NCBI GenBank assembly: GCA_015350385.1
Contig: WNKI01000001.1
Span: forward strand, 4,428,175-4,492,174
DNA length: 64,000 bases
Source of the DNA: Aculops lycopersici
Taxonomy: Eukaryota > Arthropoda > Arachnida > Trombidiformes > Eriophyidae
Reading direction: 5' to 3'
Each line of letters begins with the position of its first letter. The stretch's first letter is position 1. The translations under genes and the position numbers were made by a program. Below, one piece after another: positions 31,132-42,291 of this stretch. The notes under the pieces are model-generated. The model saw only the letters and a list, made by a program, of their open reading frames with translations, was not told the origin of the DNA and made no database searches.

Positions 31132-32268
31132 ATGAAGTGGAAGATGCCGCAATTAGGCCAAAAATACCACTATCTATTCCTTTCATCCCTGGTCATCCTG
31201 AGTTTAGGTTCAAGCGCATCATCAAATTTGAATCAGGAAAATAAAACTGATGATGCTCAACTGAGAGATAGATCAATAGTTTTGCCAAGATTTGAGTTAG
31301 ATGACCTGAAGCTTGATTCAAACGAGGAGAGACTTTCGTTCTTGTCGGCTATCAATAGTATCAAGAGTCTCGATTCAACTCGTAGAAGATCCGTCCGGTG
31401 TGGCCGAACTAAACGAGGTCGTGATGGTCGGATTGTCGGCGGACGTGCGGCATCAATACGAGACTTTCCGTAAGTAAAACTCAAATTTAAAACTTTCTCA
31501 CCATCATTATCAGAAACAAGAGGCCCACTAACTAACACGAACACAAAATCCAAACGCAACAGGTGGATCATATCGCTGCAACGCCAACGCGGCTACTGGT
31601 TCGGCTACAAGGGTTTCTATCATTCCTGTGGTGGCTCACTTATAACTCCCTCCTGGATTGTCACCGCCTCGCACTGTCTCTACAATCGCGAGCCTTTCGA
31701 CCGGGCAATTGCTGGCTCGGACGAGCTCAATTATTTGTACAGAGCTCAGATAAGAAACATCGAGAAGGTTATAATGCACGATGGATTTGATATTAGCAAT
31801 TACAACAACGACATAGCATTGGTTAAAGTCGATAAACCCTTTATTTTGGACTCAACATTTAGTCAAGTTGGAACCATTTGTCTGGAGGAAGGCGTAGATG
31901 TATTGCCCTATGATATAGCGCAAATTTGCGGCTTTGGCGCAAAGCAATTTAAGGAGAGCGCACGCAGCCACTTGTACGCAACGGAAATTGCAATCATTGA
32001 CCAGCATACCTGCAACAGGTCCTTCGATAATTCCATCACAGACAATATGATCTGCGCCGGCGGTATGATAGCCCGAAAGCGCGACGCTTGCTCGGGCGAC
32101 AGTGGCGGCCCATTGATGCTTGAAAACGGCAACCATGTTTCTCTAATCGGAGTCGTTAGCTTCGGTCACGATTGCGCCTATGCCAATTATCCGGGAATCT
32201 ATACACGAGTGGAGAATTATATTGACTGGATTTTGGATCGAATCGATGAGCAACTGATAGATCCCTGA
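31132..32268 (+). CDS. Secreted trypsin-like serine protease zymogen, two exons
   Basis: S1-family protease. Exon 1 (31132-31469) ends CC|GTAAGT and exon 2 (31563-32268) begins after AACAG, restoring a Pro-Trp junction and 347 residues. Residues ~12-30 form a signal peptide. A ~70-residue propeptide lacks a clip domain but has C90. Activation is expected at R100|IVGG, after a Lys/Arg-rich run. The catalytic triad is visible: H150 (TASHC), D196 (NNDIALVKV) and S293 (GDSGGPL). D287, six residues before the Ser, is the trypsin specificity residue. C90 probably bonds to the Cys in GTICL, keeping the propeptide attached. An AATAAA lies at 32339-32344. Arg/Lys cleavage specificity is inferred. Confidence 0.93.
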
Positions 32269-33484
32269 ATCATGTCTCAAGCTTAGGAAGTAGACTATTT
32301 CTCCTTAATTTAAGCTGCAGGATGAATTAGAAGCTCGCAATAAATCAGCCTGAGCCGTGTGCTGCCGTCGGGCATACCAACCTACGGCAACGATGTTTTC
32401 CAATCCCATGACGTAACTTTCTTCTCACCTCCTACACTTTGTCTCTGTGAGTTTGTCTTGTGAAATCTAGATCTAACTAAAAGTCCGTATGAGTTTCAAT
32501 TGAAGCAGGTTAGGATATAGACAGATACAGTAGCAGTGAGGCAAAGAATCCTGTTGAGAGATTTTTGGCTCGCAGAAGTGGGCCAGCCTCATTGAGTCAA
32601 AAAACTTGAGTCTCGCGCCGAGAGATGCGGCGGCGACGACGACGGTGGCGGTGGCGGTGGCGGAGACGATGATGATGATGATGAAGCTATTTGAAGCTAA
32701 CCGCCTGGCAAGTTTTCGCCTCAATTCGGCAATAGCAGCCTCGTCATCGCGCAGCTAGTTCCTCAAGACCTCGCTAGTCGGCCTCAAAAGCACAGAGTTT
32801 TGGCCAAGCGCATGGAATTTTAACGGGACCTAGAGGCGCGGCGCCGTTGCTCGCAATGTCAAATGGATGGTCGCGCTAGCGATGAGGCTCATCTAGTTAA
32901 AATGAACTGACTTCCATCTCTAGTCTCCCTCTCACGTTGCCTCTCAGTTGGCCAATGGCTTTAATCCTGTGCGATTCTCTCACAAGCTCAGTCACAACAG
33001 CTTTCAATGAACGTGAAGACGGGCGCTGTAAATTTTCAAGGAAAAAAGAGAAATCTATTTACATTTTTGGATGCTGTTTTGCCATTTGCATTTAGTCTTA
33101 GCTCTAAATTTACGCTGACCACCCGCCAGAAACTACTGTTTCGAACTTGGATATTATTGAGGTAGAGTAAATAAATAAAATTTAATCATAATCTGCATTG
33201 ATATTGAAGTCGATTGAATGCAACAGTGACGCCTCTAGAGACAACAAGTGGATCAAGCTTCATGAAGCAAGCAGGTAAATTATTCGAGGCGCCTCGACTT
33301 GAAGGTCACGTCTAAACATTCGCATATTTACATTTGAATATTTAAATTTAAAGATATATTTACCCCTAACATAATAACTACCTGAGGATTTCGGGATAAC
33401 GACAACTAATTTTGATTGAGCTGAACCAACCTTACCTTTATCTAGCCAAGTGGCGTTTGTGCCGCTGCCACTGCCGCCGCAAGA
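32269..33484. other. Protease 3' flank and upstream region of the TRIM-NHL gene
   Basis: An AATAAA signal for the protease lies at 32339-32344. The rest shows GAT and GGC/GAC trinucleotide runs near 32630-32690 and no supportable coding sequence. The right part should include the promoter and 5' UTR of the gene starting at 33485. Confidence 0.5.
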
Positions 33485-36400
33485 ATGAGCTCGGCATGGA
33501 GTCAGCTGGAGCAGATGCTCACCTGTCCAATTTGCCTGGATAAATTCAAGAATCCACGTCTGTTGCCATGCCAGCACTCGTTCTGTGGCGACGCTTGCAT
33601 GGAGGGTCTGGTGGACTACGCTCGGCGTCAGATCAAATGTCCCGAGTGTAGAGCCGAGCATCGGATCCCATTTCAAGGTGTCTCCAGTTTGCCCTCCAAC
33701 GTAACCCTGATTAGATTTCTCGATTTGCACGCCAGAATTACGGGTGAAGAGCCGGAGCCAGTGCCAACGTTTATGGAAAAATGTTCAGTTTGTGGCGAAA
33801 AAGTGGAGGGTGTCCAGCGATGCGCTCATTGCGAGAAAAAGGTTTGTCCCGAGTGTAAAGAGGCGCACGTTGATTTATTGCGAAGGGAAATTAATCGAAT
33901 CAATGGGCAATCGCGTCGGTGTTTCGGAAAGATGCAAGAGTTTCGCGATAGTCTTGGACGCTGCGAGGATAGATTGCGGGGCAACTTTGTTCAGGTTAAA
34001 AAGGAAATTGATGATTCATGTAAGAGACTAATTGAAGACTTGCAAGCAAAGAAGAAGAAACTCTTAGATGAAGTTGAGACATTCAATGAACAGGAGCTCA
34101 AGACATTGAACAAACTTAAGGTTGCTGTGGTGGACGAACTCGAGGTTCTCGAGTCTAATTCAAAATTAGCCGACGACAAGTTGATAGCGCCCAAATATCC
34201 ATGGACTGATCAGGAGTTGAGTGAGGTAAAGGAAATTTACGCTAAGGCCATGGAGTTCGTGCGTTTGTTTGACCCGGAAGTGGGAGATTTTACACGAAAG
34301 ATGAGATTTAATTTGGTTCCCGAATTCGATACAATGCGAAAGAGGATTTGCGAACTCGGGGAGCTAAAGTTTACCGAATCAGCTAGCTCCTTAATGGCAA
34401 GCTCGTTGCAATACTGCAGTGCCACCGGTTCGGTTGCCGTCGAGCTCTGTCACGCTGCGGCTAGCCAGGCGGCGGCCGCTGCAGCTTCCGGTTCAATGAA
34501 CCCAGGTGGACTAAATTCGAGCGGCCTAGGTGGCTATGGCCTGGCGCATAGTAACTCAAATGCAAATCTGGGCGCCGGCTTGGCCGGTCTAGGTGGCAGC
34601 TCGGCATCGACCATGTTGGAGTTGCCCTCGATGCAAAATGCACTAATGCGCAGTCAAAGCGACCACCGACTGGCTAGTCAGTTCCAACAGAGACTCAAGC
34701 AACAGCAGCAGATGCAGGAGGCAGCGGCGGCCGTGGGCGCCAAGGGCGCCTACGCAGACCGCTACGGAACCGGAAGCTCGGGTGCTCGCGGTCGTGGAGG
34801 CACCTCGGGCGCCGGAGGAGCGGGAATGGACTACGAGACTGAGAGTTTGAGGTCGCGTTATGCGCCGCGCGGATCAACAGGTGGCAAGGATTACGACCTG
34901 CTGCGCGATTGGCCGCGACCGGGCGACAATGACCCGGGCGACATTTCCTCCTTTGGAAGCTCAATTCAATTTAAGTCAGCATTCATGAGGCGCAAGGAGA
35001 AGGAGCGACAACAGTATGGAGCTGGAGGCAGCAGTTATGGTTATAATCAGAACAACGACGACGACGACGATCTAACCAGCGAGGCTTCGTATGGCGGAAT
35101 GAGCGCAACCGGCAGGAATGTTAGGTTCTACGATTCTGCAGCGGATTCAAGTGCAGACGGCAGGCAACTGGGTGGTGTTAATCTGACTAGGCAACAGGGG
35201 ATCGCTTTGGTGAAGCTGTTCGATTGCAAGGACAGCGATCGAGGGCCACTTAGTGGCGTTCCCAAGCTAGAGACTTCCATCCATTTGCACGAACGCATCC
35301 ACCAAATGGCAGCAAAGGCAGTGGTGGACAAGAGGCTTGCCGAGGAGGAGGGGAAGCGAGATAAAGATTTGGTTGAATCGGCGCGTCAAGCTATGAATCG
35401 AGTCAAGAGCTCGGCGGCTGCTCAGCGCCAAGCAATCGTGCAGCAGGAAGGCGGATCAAACAAGGACCTCGATCCTGCTGCAGGGCACGACGGGGATAGT
35501 AGTGATATCACCACTAGCAACACAACGAATGCAAACGACGATGGCGACTCTCTAAACAGTAGCTCGGCTACGATGAGACGACGCGCACCGACCTCCAGAT
35601 CGTTGCGCAATGCCGCGACCGGATCAACAGGTACCGACGACTACAGAGCCGACTCGCCAAGTCAGCGACACTCGCCAACGCCCAGTGGTGATTTAAACAG
35701 TAGCACGAGCACAGTGGTTGAAGTTCCTCTGGCAGATCGTTACTCTGGCTCGGGGTCGCAGTCAATGGCAACAAGTGGCTCGCAGCAGACTGCCGCTGTC
35801 ACGCCCCCTTCGCCGGCGACCTCGCATCCGGGCGGACGCCGCGGTCTCTATGGAGCTGCAGTCACTGAACGCAGTCGACGGCAATTGTCGGGTGCCATTC
35901 AGGACGCGGTCAATTATACAACCCGAAGAAGGAGTTTAGTTTCGGGCGCCAACTCGGATTCCTTAGATCAGCCGGCCACGCCCACCGCAGAGCCAACCTC
36001 AACGAGCTCCTCGACGGGCTCAACAAGTGGCCGACCAAAGAGAGCGCTGCGGTCTACTGGTAGGTCCATGTCAAAGGGAGCCTCGGCGGATAGGCAGCAA
36101 TCAATTGAGGGCAGCGCGAGCGGAACAGGAAGTCCCACGATAACAGCACGAAGACGCCGAACCCTAGTGCGAGGCGAGTCGTCGCAGCAAAGTGGCGACA
36201 ACTTAAGTTCTAGTCAACAATCACCGGAAACACATTCAAAAAACTACTCGGCCGGTAGTGGTGGCCACAGTGAGTCTGGTTGGCAGCAACAGGTATCAAC
36301 GCCGACATCAATAACAACTACAGCGGCGGCGGCAGCAGGGGCAAGCGAGTCCGCTGCGCGCAGCAGCTACCTGTACAGTAGAGCATCCACAACGAACACA

Positions 36401-37710
36401 AGCTCAACAGTCGACCAGACCTCCACCACTACCGAGGATGACGATGATGATGACGACGAAGACGATCAAAACGACAACAATCGTGAGGTCACCAGGAAAA
36501 ATATTGATGCTGATAAAAGTTTAGACAACAATGATAATATTACAACGTCGAGGCGGCCATTTAGTGCCGCCGGAAGTGATAAGCGATCTAGAGTAAGCAA
36601 TGAGGACGATATTAACGGAGGTGATGATGATGACGACAACAACAACGGCAACGATAGCAACAACGAATCGAGCGACAACAAAGACAACTGCGATGATGAC
36701 GACGACGAGGATGACACCAGCGCTCGGCCGTCCAGTTCAAGGTCAAGCCAGAGACGCGAGGATTCCCGCAACACAGGCAACAGGCGGTCGAGAGAGTTGA
36801 TGCCGAACGCGGTCAACAAGTTGTTGGACCGAAGTGCCCAAATTAGACGTGATAGTCAAGAGCAACGAAGTCGCGGCGACAGTCCCCAGCGATCGGGAGC
36901 CAAGTCTTCCACTTCCGGCTCACAGAGTTCCTATTACTCAGGCTCAAGCTCAACATCGAGGTCCGGGGCGCCAGCAACCGGTTCTGGATCAACAAGCGGC
37001 ATTTCGTCGAGCGTCCGCTCGCGTTTGGCTTACCAAAGATCCCATTCAATTAACGACAACGACGACATCACAAACTCAAGCAATAGCATATACACGACTG
37101 CCTCAAGCGGAAGCAGCAGCCACCGGCGCCCCTCAACGGATGACGATTTCACCGGAGGCTCAAGTCGGGGTCGCATCTCCTCCTCAGGTAACTCAAGCGA
37201 TAGGACACTAACTAACTACGAGCCAAGCTCCTCACGCTCCCTCTATAGACGCGACTCGTCGGGCACTTCGGAATCGCCGTCAACCGTTGGCGCTAGCACG
37301 AGCGCCTCAACCACCGGCGGGTACCAGAGTCGCTTTTTGGCTCGCAGCAGAACTTCTGCTGCCTTAAGCGGATCTAGTCTCGGAGGTCACAGGTCGCAAG
37401 CAAGTGTAGATGACCCGGCTGCAACTGCAACCTCAAGCGGAAGCCGAGTCTCAGATTCGATCGACTCAACCTCATCGCCGCGCTCCTACCTGAGCAGCCG
37501 CGATCGATTCATGCAATCAACAGTTGGCATTGGCTCCACCTCATCAGCTTCCGCTGGCTCGAGCTCAAGCGGACGCGCCAGTGTCGTTGGCTCAACTGGA
37601 GGCAGCGCAACCGGCGGTCCTCCATCGGCAGGTAAGTTCACCAACCTTCTTGCATGGCGCTCAATGCTGAGGAATCGGTTCAACTTTCCCCACCAATAGT
37701 TTCATGGCAT

Positions 37711-37807
<97 letters not shown>

Positions 37808-40800
37808 TGTTGTTGTTGTTGTTGTTGTTGTAGTAGCGGCAGCAGTAGTAGTGGTAGTTTGGAGGCTGGCTAAAGCGTTATGGTAGTAACGTTAGTGTTT
37901 TGATGTGAAACAAGTCGCTAGTGGAGTATATGAGACAGGTAAGCGGAGTGATTTTAATGGTCTATGTTTCATTGAGTTAGATTCGAAGAGTTGATAGCTC
38001 ATGTCCGTTTGTTTGAACCACATTTGAATGAGAGACATCATTATTACCATAATCGAAAATATTGAAAACGCCGTTACAAACCAATGAAACGTATCCATTT
38101 CTGCACACCACCACCACAAAATCCGTCCAACCAAAAAACAAAAACAAAAACAAACCAAACCACCTGTAGCTCCACCCTCGTCCTATGCCACACGATCCAT
38201 CAGCAGTCTTGGCCAATACCGGCACCATCCAACGGCGCAGGCCCACTACAGCGACAACTCACCTTTCCTAGGTTACGACGATGACGACGACGAAAACTAT
38301 AGCGCCTACTTCCCATCGACAGGTAAATTATCGCGTCAGCAGCAGCAGTTGCAGCGCCAACAGTCAACTGGCTCGCAGCGCTCATATGACACCAATCAGC
38401 ATGAACAGCAGGCGCAGTCGAGGTACCGGCGGACATTGAACAGCCAGCTATCGACAAGCGGACAACCACCTGCTAGGTATTCGGCTGCCCGCACAAGCTG
38501 GGATTGATTAATTGAATTTTTGTTATTGTTGCTATCGTATGATTGATTGATTCCATTGATTTACATGCTGCTGACTATACTTTTGTGACGTTGGATATTC
38601 TGGTGAAGTGCGACGATGGATAACGACTACCATAACAGTCCAACAATGGCATGAGATAAAAAGTGCATGCGAATGCGTGGAGTTGGTAGATAAAAGTTGC
38701 TTGCGAGTGCTAATCGTTGCTTCTTAATTCATTGATTTGGCTGGCCAAGTAGTATAGTGAGTAAATCCTCAAAAACAAACCCTAAACCTGAGAGAAACCC
38801 CCCAGATTAGCTCAATGGCCACCACCACCACCAAATGACTAGTTCAAAATCCGGTACGTGCAACCCATTTAACCAAAAGACCGCACATACACATTTACCG
38901 CAATACTCAATTGACCATCGTTTATACATATGTATATGCATATATGTCATCATCGAATATTTGCAGCCAAGTCGACGCAATTGCACCAACCGCTCGCTAG
39001 TTTGTACGCCGGTCCAGCCACCAAGCATCCATTGATTCAAAAGTACCACTATTGGCCCATAAAGGAGGAGTCCGGATCAGTTTCCAAGTACTCAATGCCA
39101 TCGAAGCGAACGGAGGGAAATTCAACAAGTGGTTTAGATGAAGCGAGCAATGGCAGAGATTCACATTATCAAAAGTACAAGCCAAGCGGAAGTCCGAGCG
39201 TCAGCAGCATGATACCGCGAAAGTATACGAGTCTTCAGCAACAGTATTCCTCACTCAGGTATAATTCGCCAACTCAATCTGCGCCTTATAATAGCCAGTC
39301 AGCGCGGACATTTAGCGTAGGAAGATGATGGAAAAATCCACTCAAACTCTTGTGCATGCCAATACATCCAGAAAAAGTGGCTGGACCAAATTGGGCACCT
39401 AGCGATCGGTAGGTAACTCGGCCGCCAATAATAGAACCACTAGACTGCACCTGCCTTTCAGTTACTTACTCGTTCGCTTACTCATTCGACTCTCACGTAC
39501 CTGCTCTTAATACTCGCGCCTGCATCTTGCCAAAACATACGTCCACGAAAAAAGTCGCCAGTCATCGCACCCGTCAAATGAATACTATGATGGAAACTCG
39601 AGACATTCAGTCGTATATTGAAACAAATCAATAAGAATATCAAGGCACTAAACTCATTCTGACTAATCACCGAAACTCCTCTTTCTTCAAACTGTTGCAG
39701 GTTTCAAGACTCAATCAGAATACCTGCGCAACAAGTTCAGTCGCCGAACCTCAAGCAACTCGAGCGCCCTCTCCTCTGCCCTCAGCAAAAGTCGCAGCTC
39801 CCATTCGGCTTTCATGCAAAACGACGAGGATAGCAACGATGAAAACGATGAGCAAGACCATAGATTAAATAGCGATAATCGTGGCAGGGACTATGGTATC
39901 AGAAGAGTAGATAGAACCGACGAGTCTGAAGATGAAGACTTGGAGGTTAAGAAAAGCGGCGCCGGTCAGCGCAACGAGTCGTTAGAATCCACAGCGAGCG
40001 CGAATCTCGAAAAGTGCGTGTATTCGAGCAAGGGAAGAATGTTGTTCAAGTTGGGCTCTCGAGGCGGAGATCCAGGTAACTTCACCTGGCCCCGTGGAGT
40101 TGCCGTCGGCCATGGCTCGGGAGGACGCGAGATCATAGTCGCCGACTCGTCGAATCATCGAGTGCAAATCTTTGATTCACATGGCAAGTTTCTCAATGAA
40201 TTCGGCTCCTATGGCTCCGGTCCAGGTGAATTCGATTGTTTGGCTGGAGTTGCCATCAATAGGACAAACAAAAATTACATTGTTAGCGATCGCTACAACC
40301 ATCGAGTGCAAATTTTCGATTCAAGGGGCAAATTCTTGCGCTCCTTTGGCGAAATGGGACGGGAGACAGGCAAGTTTAATTTACCTTGGGGAGTTGCGGT
40401 TGATTCTTATGGACAAATATTTGTTTGCGACAAGGAGAATCATCGCATTCAAGTGTTCAGCTCAGATGGCGATTATTTGAGCAGCTTTGGAACTTGCGGA
40501 AGTCAACCGGGACAAATGCAACATCCGCACTACATAGCCGCGGGACTAAACAAAGTGGTTGTTACGGACACAAACAATCATAGAGTTCAGACGTTTGATT
40601 CAAAGGGCAAGTTAATTAGCACCATTGGTAAGGAAGGTTCATTGGAGGGACAGTTCAAGTTTCCTCGTGGTGTTGCCATGGACGAGGATGGTTATCTAAT
40701 AGTCGGCGATTCGGGCAACAACAGACTACAAATATTCAATCCCCGCGGTCAATTTGTAAAGGTAAGTTCTATTTTCTAGCTTGTCAACTAATATCACATG

Positions 40801-40968
40801 ACCGAGATTCAAAATCTAACCCTTTCCCGTCTGAAACTTTGACATCAGTCCATTGGAACCTGGGGAAGCGCCGAGGGAGAATTCAAGGGCATCGAGGGAG
40901 TTGCTGTTGACACGAACAACAATATACTCGTTTGTGATCGTGAAAATCATAGAATTCAAGTGTTTTGA
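33485..40968 (+). CDS. tn: TRIM-NHL E3 ligase (thin/abba, TRIM32-like)
   Basis: RING-type ubiquitin ligase of the TRIM-NHL class, needed in flies for muscle integrity. Exon 1 is 33485-37631, then 39701-40761 and 40849-40968; the junctions (G|GT, phase 1, and phase 0) give 1775 residues, or 1826 with a 51-codon cassette exon at 38170-38322. Order: C3HC4 RING (CPICLDKFKNPRLLPCQHSF, from residue ~15), a B-box-like zinc cluster (CSVCGEK...CAHCEKKVCPECKEAH, ~100-130) and a coiled coil (~140-230). A roughly 1150-residue Ser/Gly/Asp/Asn-rich linker follows, then six NHL repeats (HRVQIFDS-type blades) ending IQVF-stop. The last NHL strand sits on its own 40-codon exon. The linker is far longer than in vertebrate TRIM32. 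Confidence 0.9.
37632..37699 (+). CDS. tn: Read-through extension of TRIM-NHL exon 1 (alternative C-terminus)
   Basis: If the GTAAGT donor at 37632 is not used, the frame continues 22 codons to TAG at 37699 (AGKFTNLLAWRSMLRNRF...). The product would keep RING, B-box, coiled coil and linker but lack NHL repeats. It may simply be intron sequence. Confidence 0.25.
37711..37830. repeat. (TAG)32(TTG)8 compound microsatellite
   Basis: Thirty-two uninterrupted TAG units (37711-37806) are followed by eight TTG units (37807-37830), in the intron just after exon 1 of the TRIM-NHL gene. Such a long perfect tract is likely length-polymorphic. Confidence 0.95.
38170..38507 (+). CDS. tn: Cassette exon (38170-38322) with alternative terminal extension
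   Basis: After acceptor CTGTAG, the frame CT|CCA CCC TCG continues exon 1 in phase 1 and reads PPSSYATRSISSLGQY through DDDDDENYSAYF to a GTAAAT donor at 38323. Length is 153 nt and both ends are phase 1, so inclusion or skipping keeps the frame. Reading past the donor stays open to TGA 38505-38507, adding a Gln-rich tail. This exon can therefore act as a cassette or as a terminal exon lacking NHL repeats. Composition and phase support it; no transcript evidence is available. Confidence 0.55.
38835..38853 (+). CDS. tn: Candidate internal start exon of the TRIM-NHL gene
   Basis: ATG 38835 gives MTSSKS plus one base (phase 1) before a GTACGT donor at 38854, which fits the phase of the exon at 38967. 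It could be a short alternative first exon. The evidence is only phase and splice-site match. Confidence 0.25.
38967..39328 (+). CDS. tn: Candidate alternative terminal exon of the TRIM-NHL gene
   Basis: Acceptor ATTTGCAG precedes a phase-1 frame that reads AKSTQLHQPLASLYAG, then a Tyr/Ser/Lys-rich 120-codon tail ending SVGR-stop at 39326-39328. It joins in frame to exon 1, to the cassette exon or to the small exon at 38835. No phase-1 donor was seen inside, so it would end the protein before the NHL domain. Moderate support. Confidence 0.45.
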
Positions 40969-42291
40969 TGTAATGGATAAAATATATATCATCAATGTTA
41001 TACGGGGTGATGAAAAGGAGGAGAGAGCGAGAGGAGATGATTGAAATCTTCAATTCGTTGAGATGACATTAAAAGTTGATTATTATATGTACATTTGGGT
41101 CGCGTCATAGCAGCGCTATGTGCTTCCGGAAGGTCTTTCCTTTCTTTCTCTTTTCTTTTGTCTTTTCTGTATGTTTGTCTGTCTGTCTATTTGTTTGTTT
41201 GTTGTATCTTGTTGATGAGATCATTGAGATTATTTTCGTTATCCTATATCATCATGTTTCATCCATTTCACAGTCTTGAGGAGTATTTGTTATCATAAGT
41301 GTGTAAGGTGAGTGTTTCTTCATTCTCGATTGACATGATGTAGCCCGAAGGGTCTTTTTTGCAAGCATGCATAACCAACTGACTAACTAAACTAATCTAA
41401 TGACAACAGTATAATAGTCATTCAATGTTATGCTTGTATTCCTTTTGTTCCATAAACATGTTGCGCTTTTGATTGCACAACTTTAAATATATCTATATAT
41501 AGTGGCTGGCCAATGTGAGTAAAGGTGATTTGTGAGTAAAGAGAGTAACAATCAATGGTTAAAAAGATCTGAATTTGTAGTTCTAATAATAAAGATAATA
41601 TTGCAAATAATAATAATCATAATAACAGTGGTAATAACTGTGATGGTTATAATAATAAAGGTTATCTGGTGAACAATAATGCTAACGGGATTGCGGGAAT
41701 ATAACAATAATCCAGTAATGACACAGCCAATGTGTACTTATGTGTTTGCTTAGGTGGTGTTATAATGCGTGTGAGTTTCATAATAGCCCATCGTATTCAT
41801 CATCATCTCACATCATACCCTTGTAAACTAACATGGAGTAACCAAAGCTGTGAAAAGTGTTGATGGTTGTTGTACTATATAATGTTCTGTGTAGAGAATT
41901 TACCTTTCATCTAATAGTGCGAGAGGCAGTCCGGCAAGTTTCAACTGAATATTGCCGAGCCAAGTAATGAGCTAATTATAATCCTTTGACATCAAAAACC
42001 TCACTTCGAGTCCAGTAGTCTAGCACTCATATTATCACTTCATTTCGCGTCGTCGTCTTGCCAAATACTGTGGTTCTCTGAGTTTAGCCAGCTACTCTTA
42101 CCTTGAGTGAGAAGCAAGCTTCTTGCCAAAATGTTGTGCCGATACGAATGAATGAGCTAGAAGTTTTGAACTCGATCCAACTTAATAATGTATCGTCTGA
42201 ATACTCTTGCATCATATGAGAACAGCACATTTGCCCCATATTTCGTGTCTGCCTTTATACTCTACCTCTTCTTCTTCGTCCTAGGCCTCAC
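40969..42291. other. 3' flank of TRIM-NHL gene, convergent with Skywalker
   Basis: Likely TRIM-NHL 3' UTR, with AATAAA at 41588-41593 and further AT-rich trinucleotide (AATAAT) stretches at 41580-41670. The right end is the 3' flank of the minus-strand TBC/TLDc gene. No coding sequence recognised. Confidence 0.5.

Noticed and set aside
37704..37886. 60-codon plus-strand frame of poly-Val
   Set aside because: It is only the (TAG)n/(TTG)n microsatellite read in one frame.
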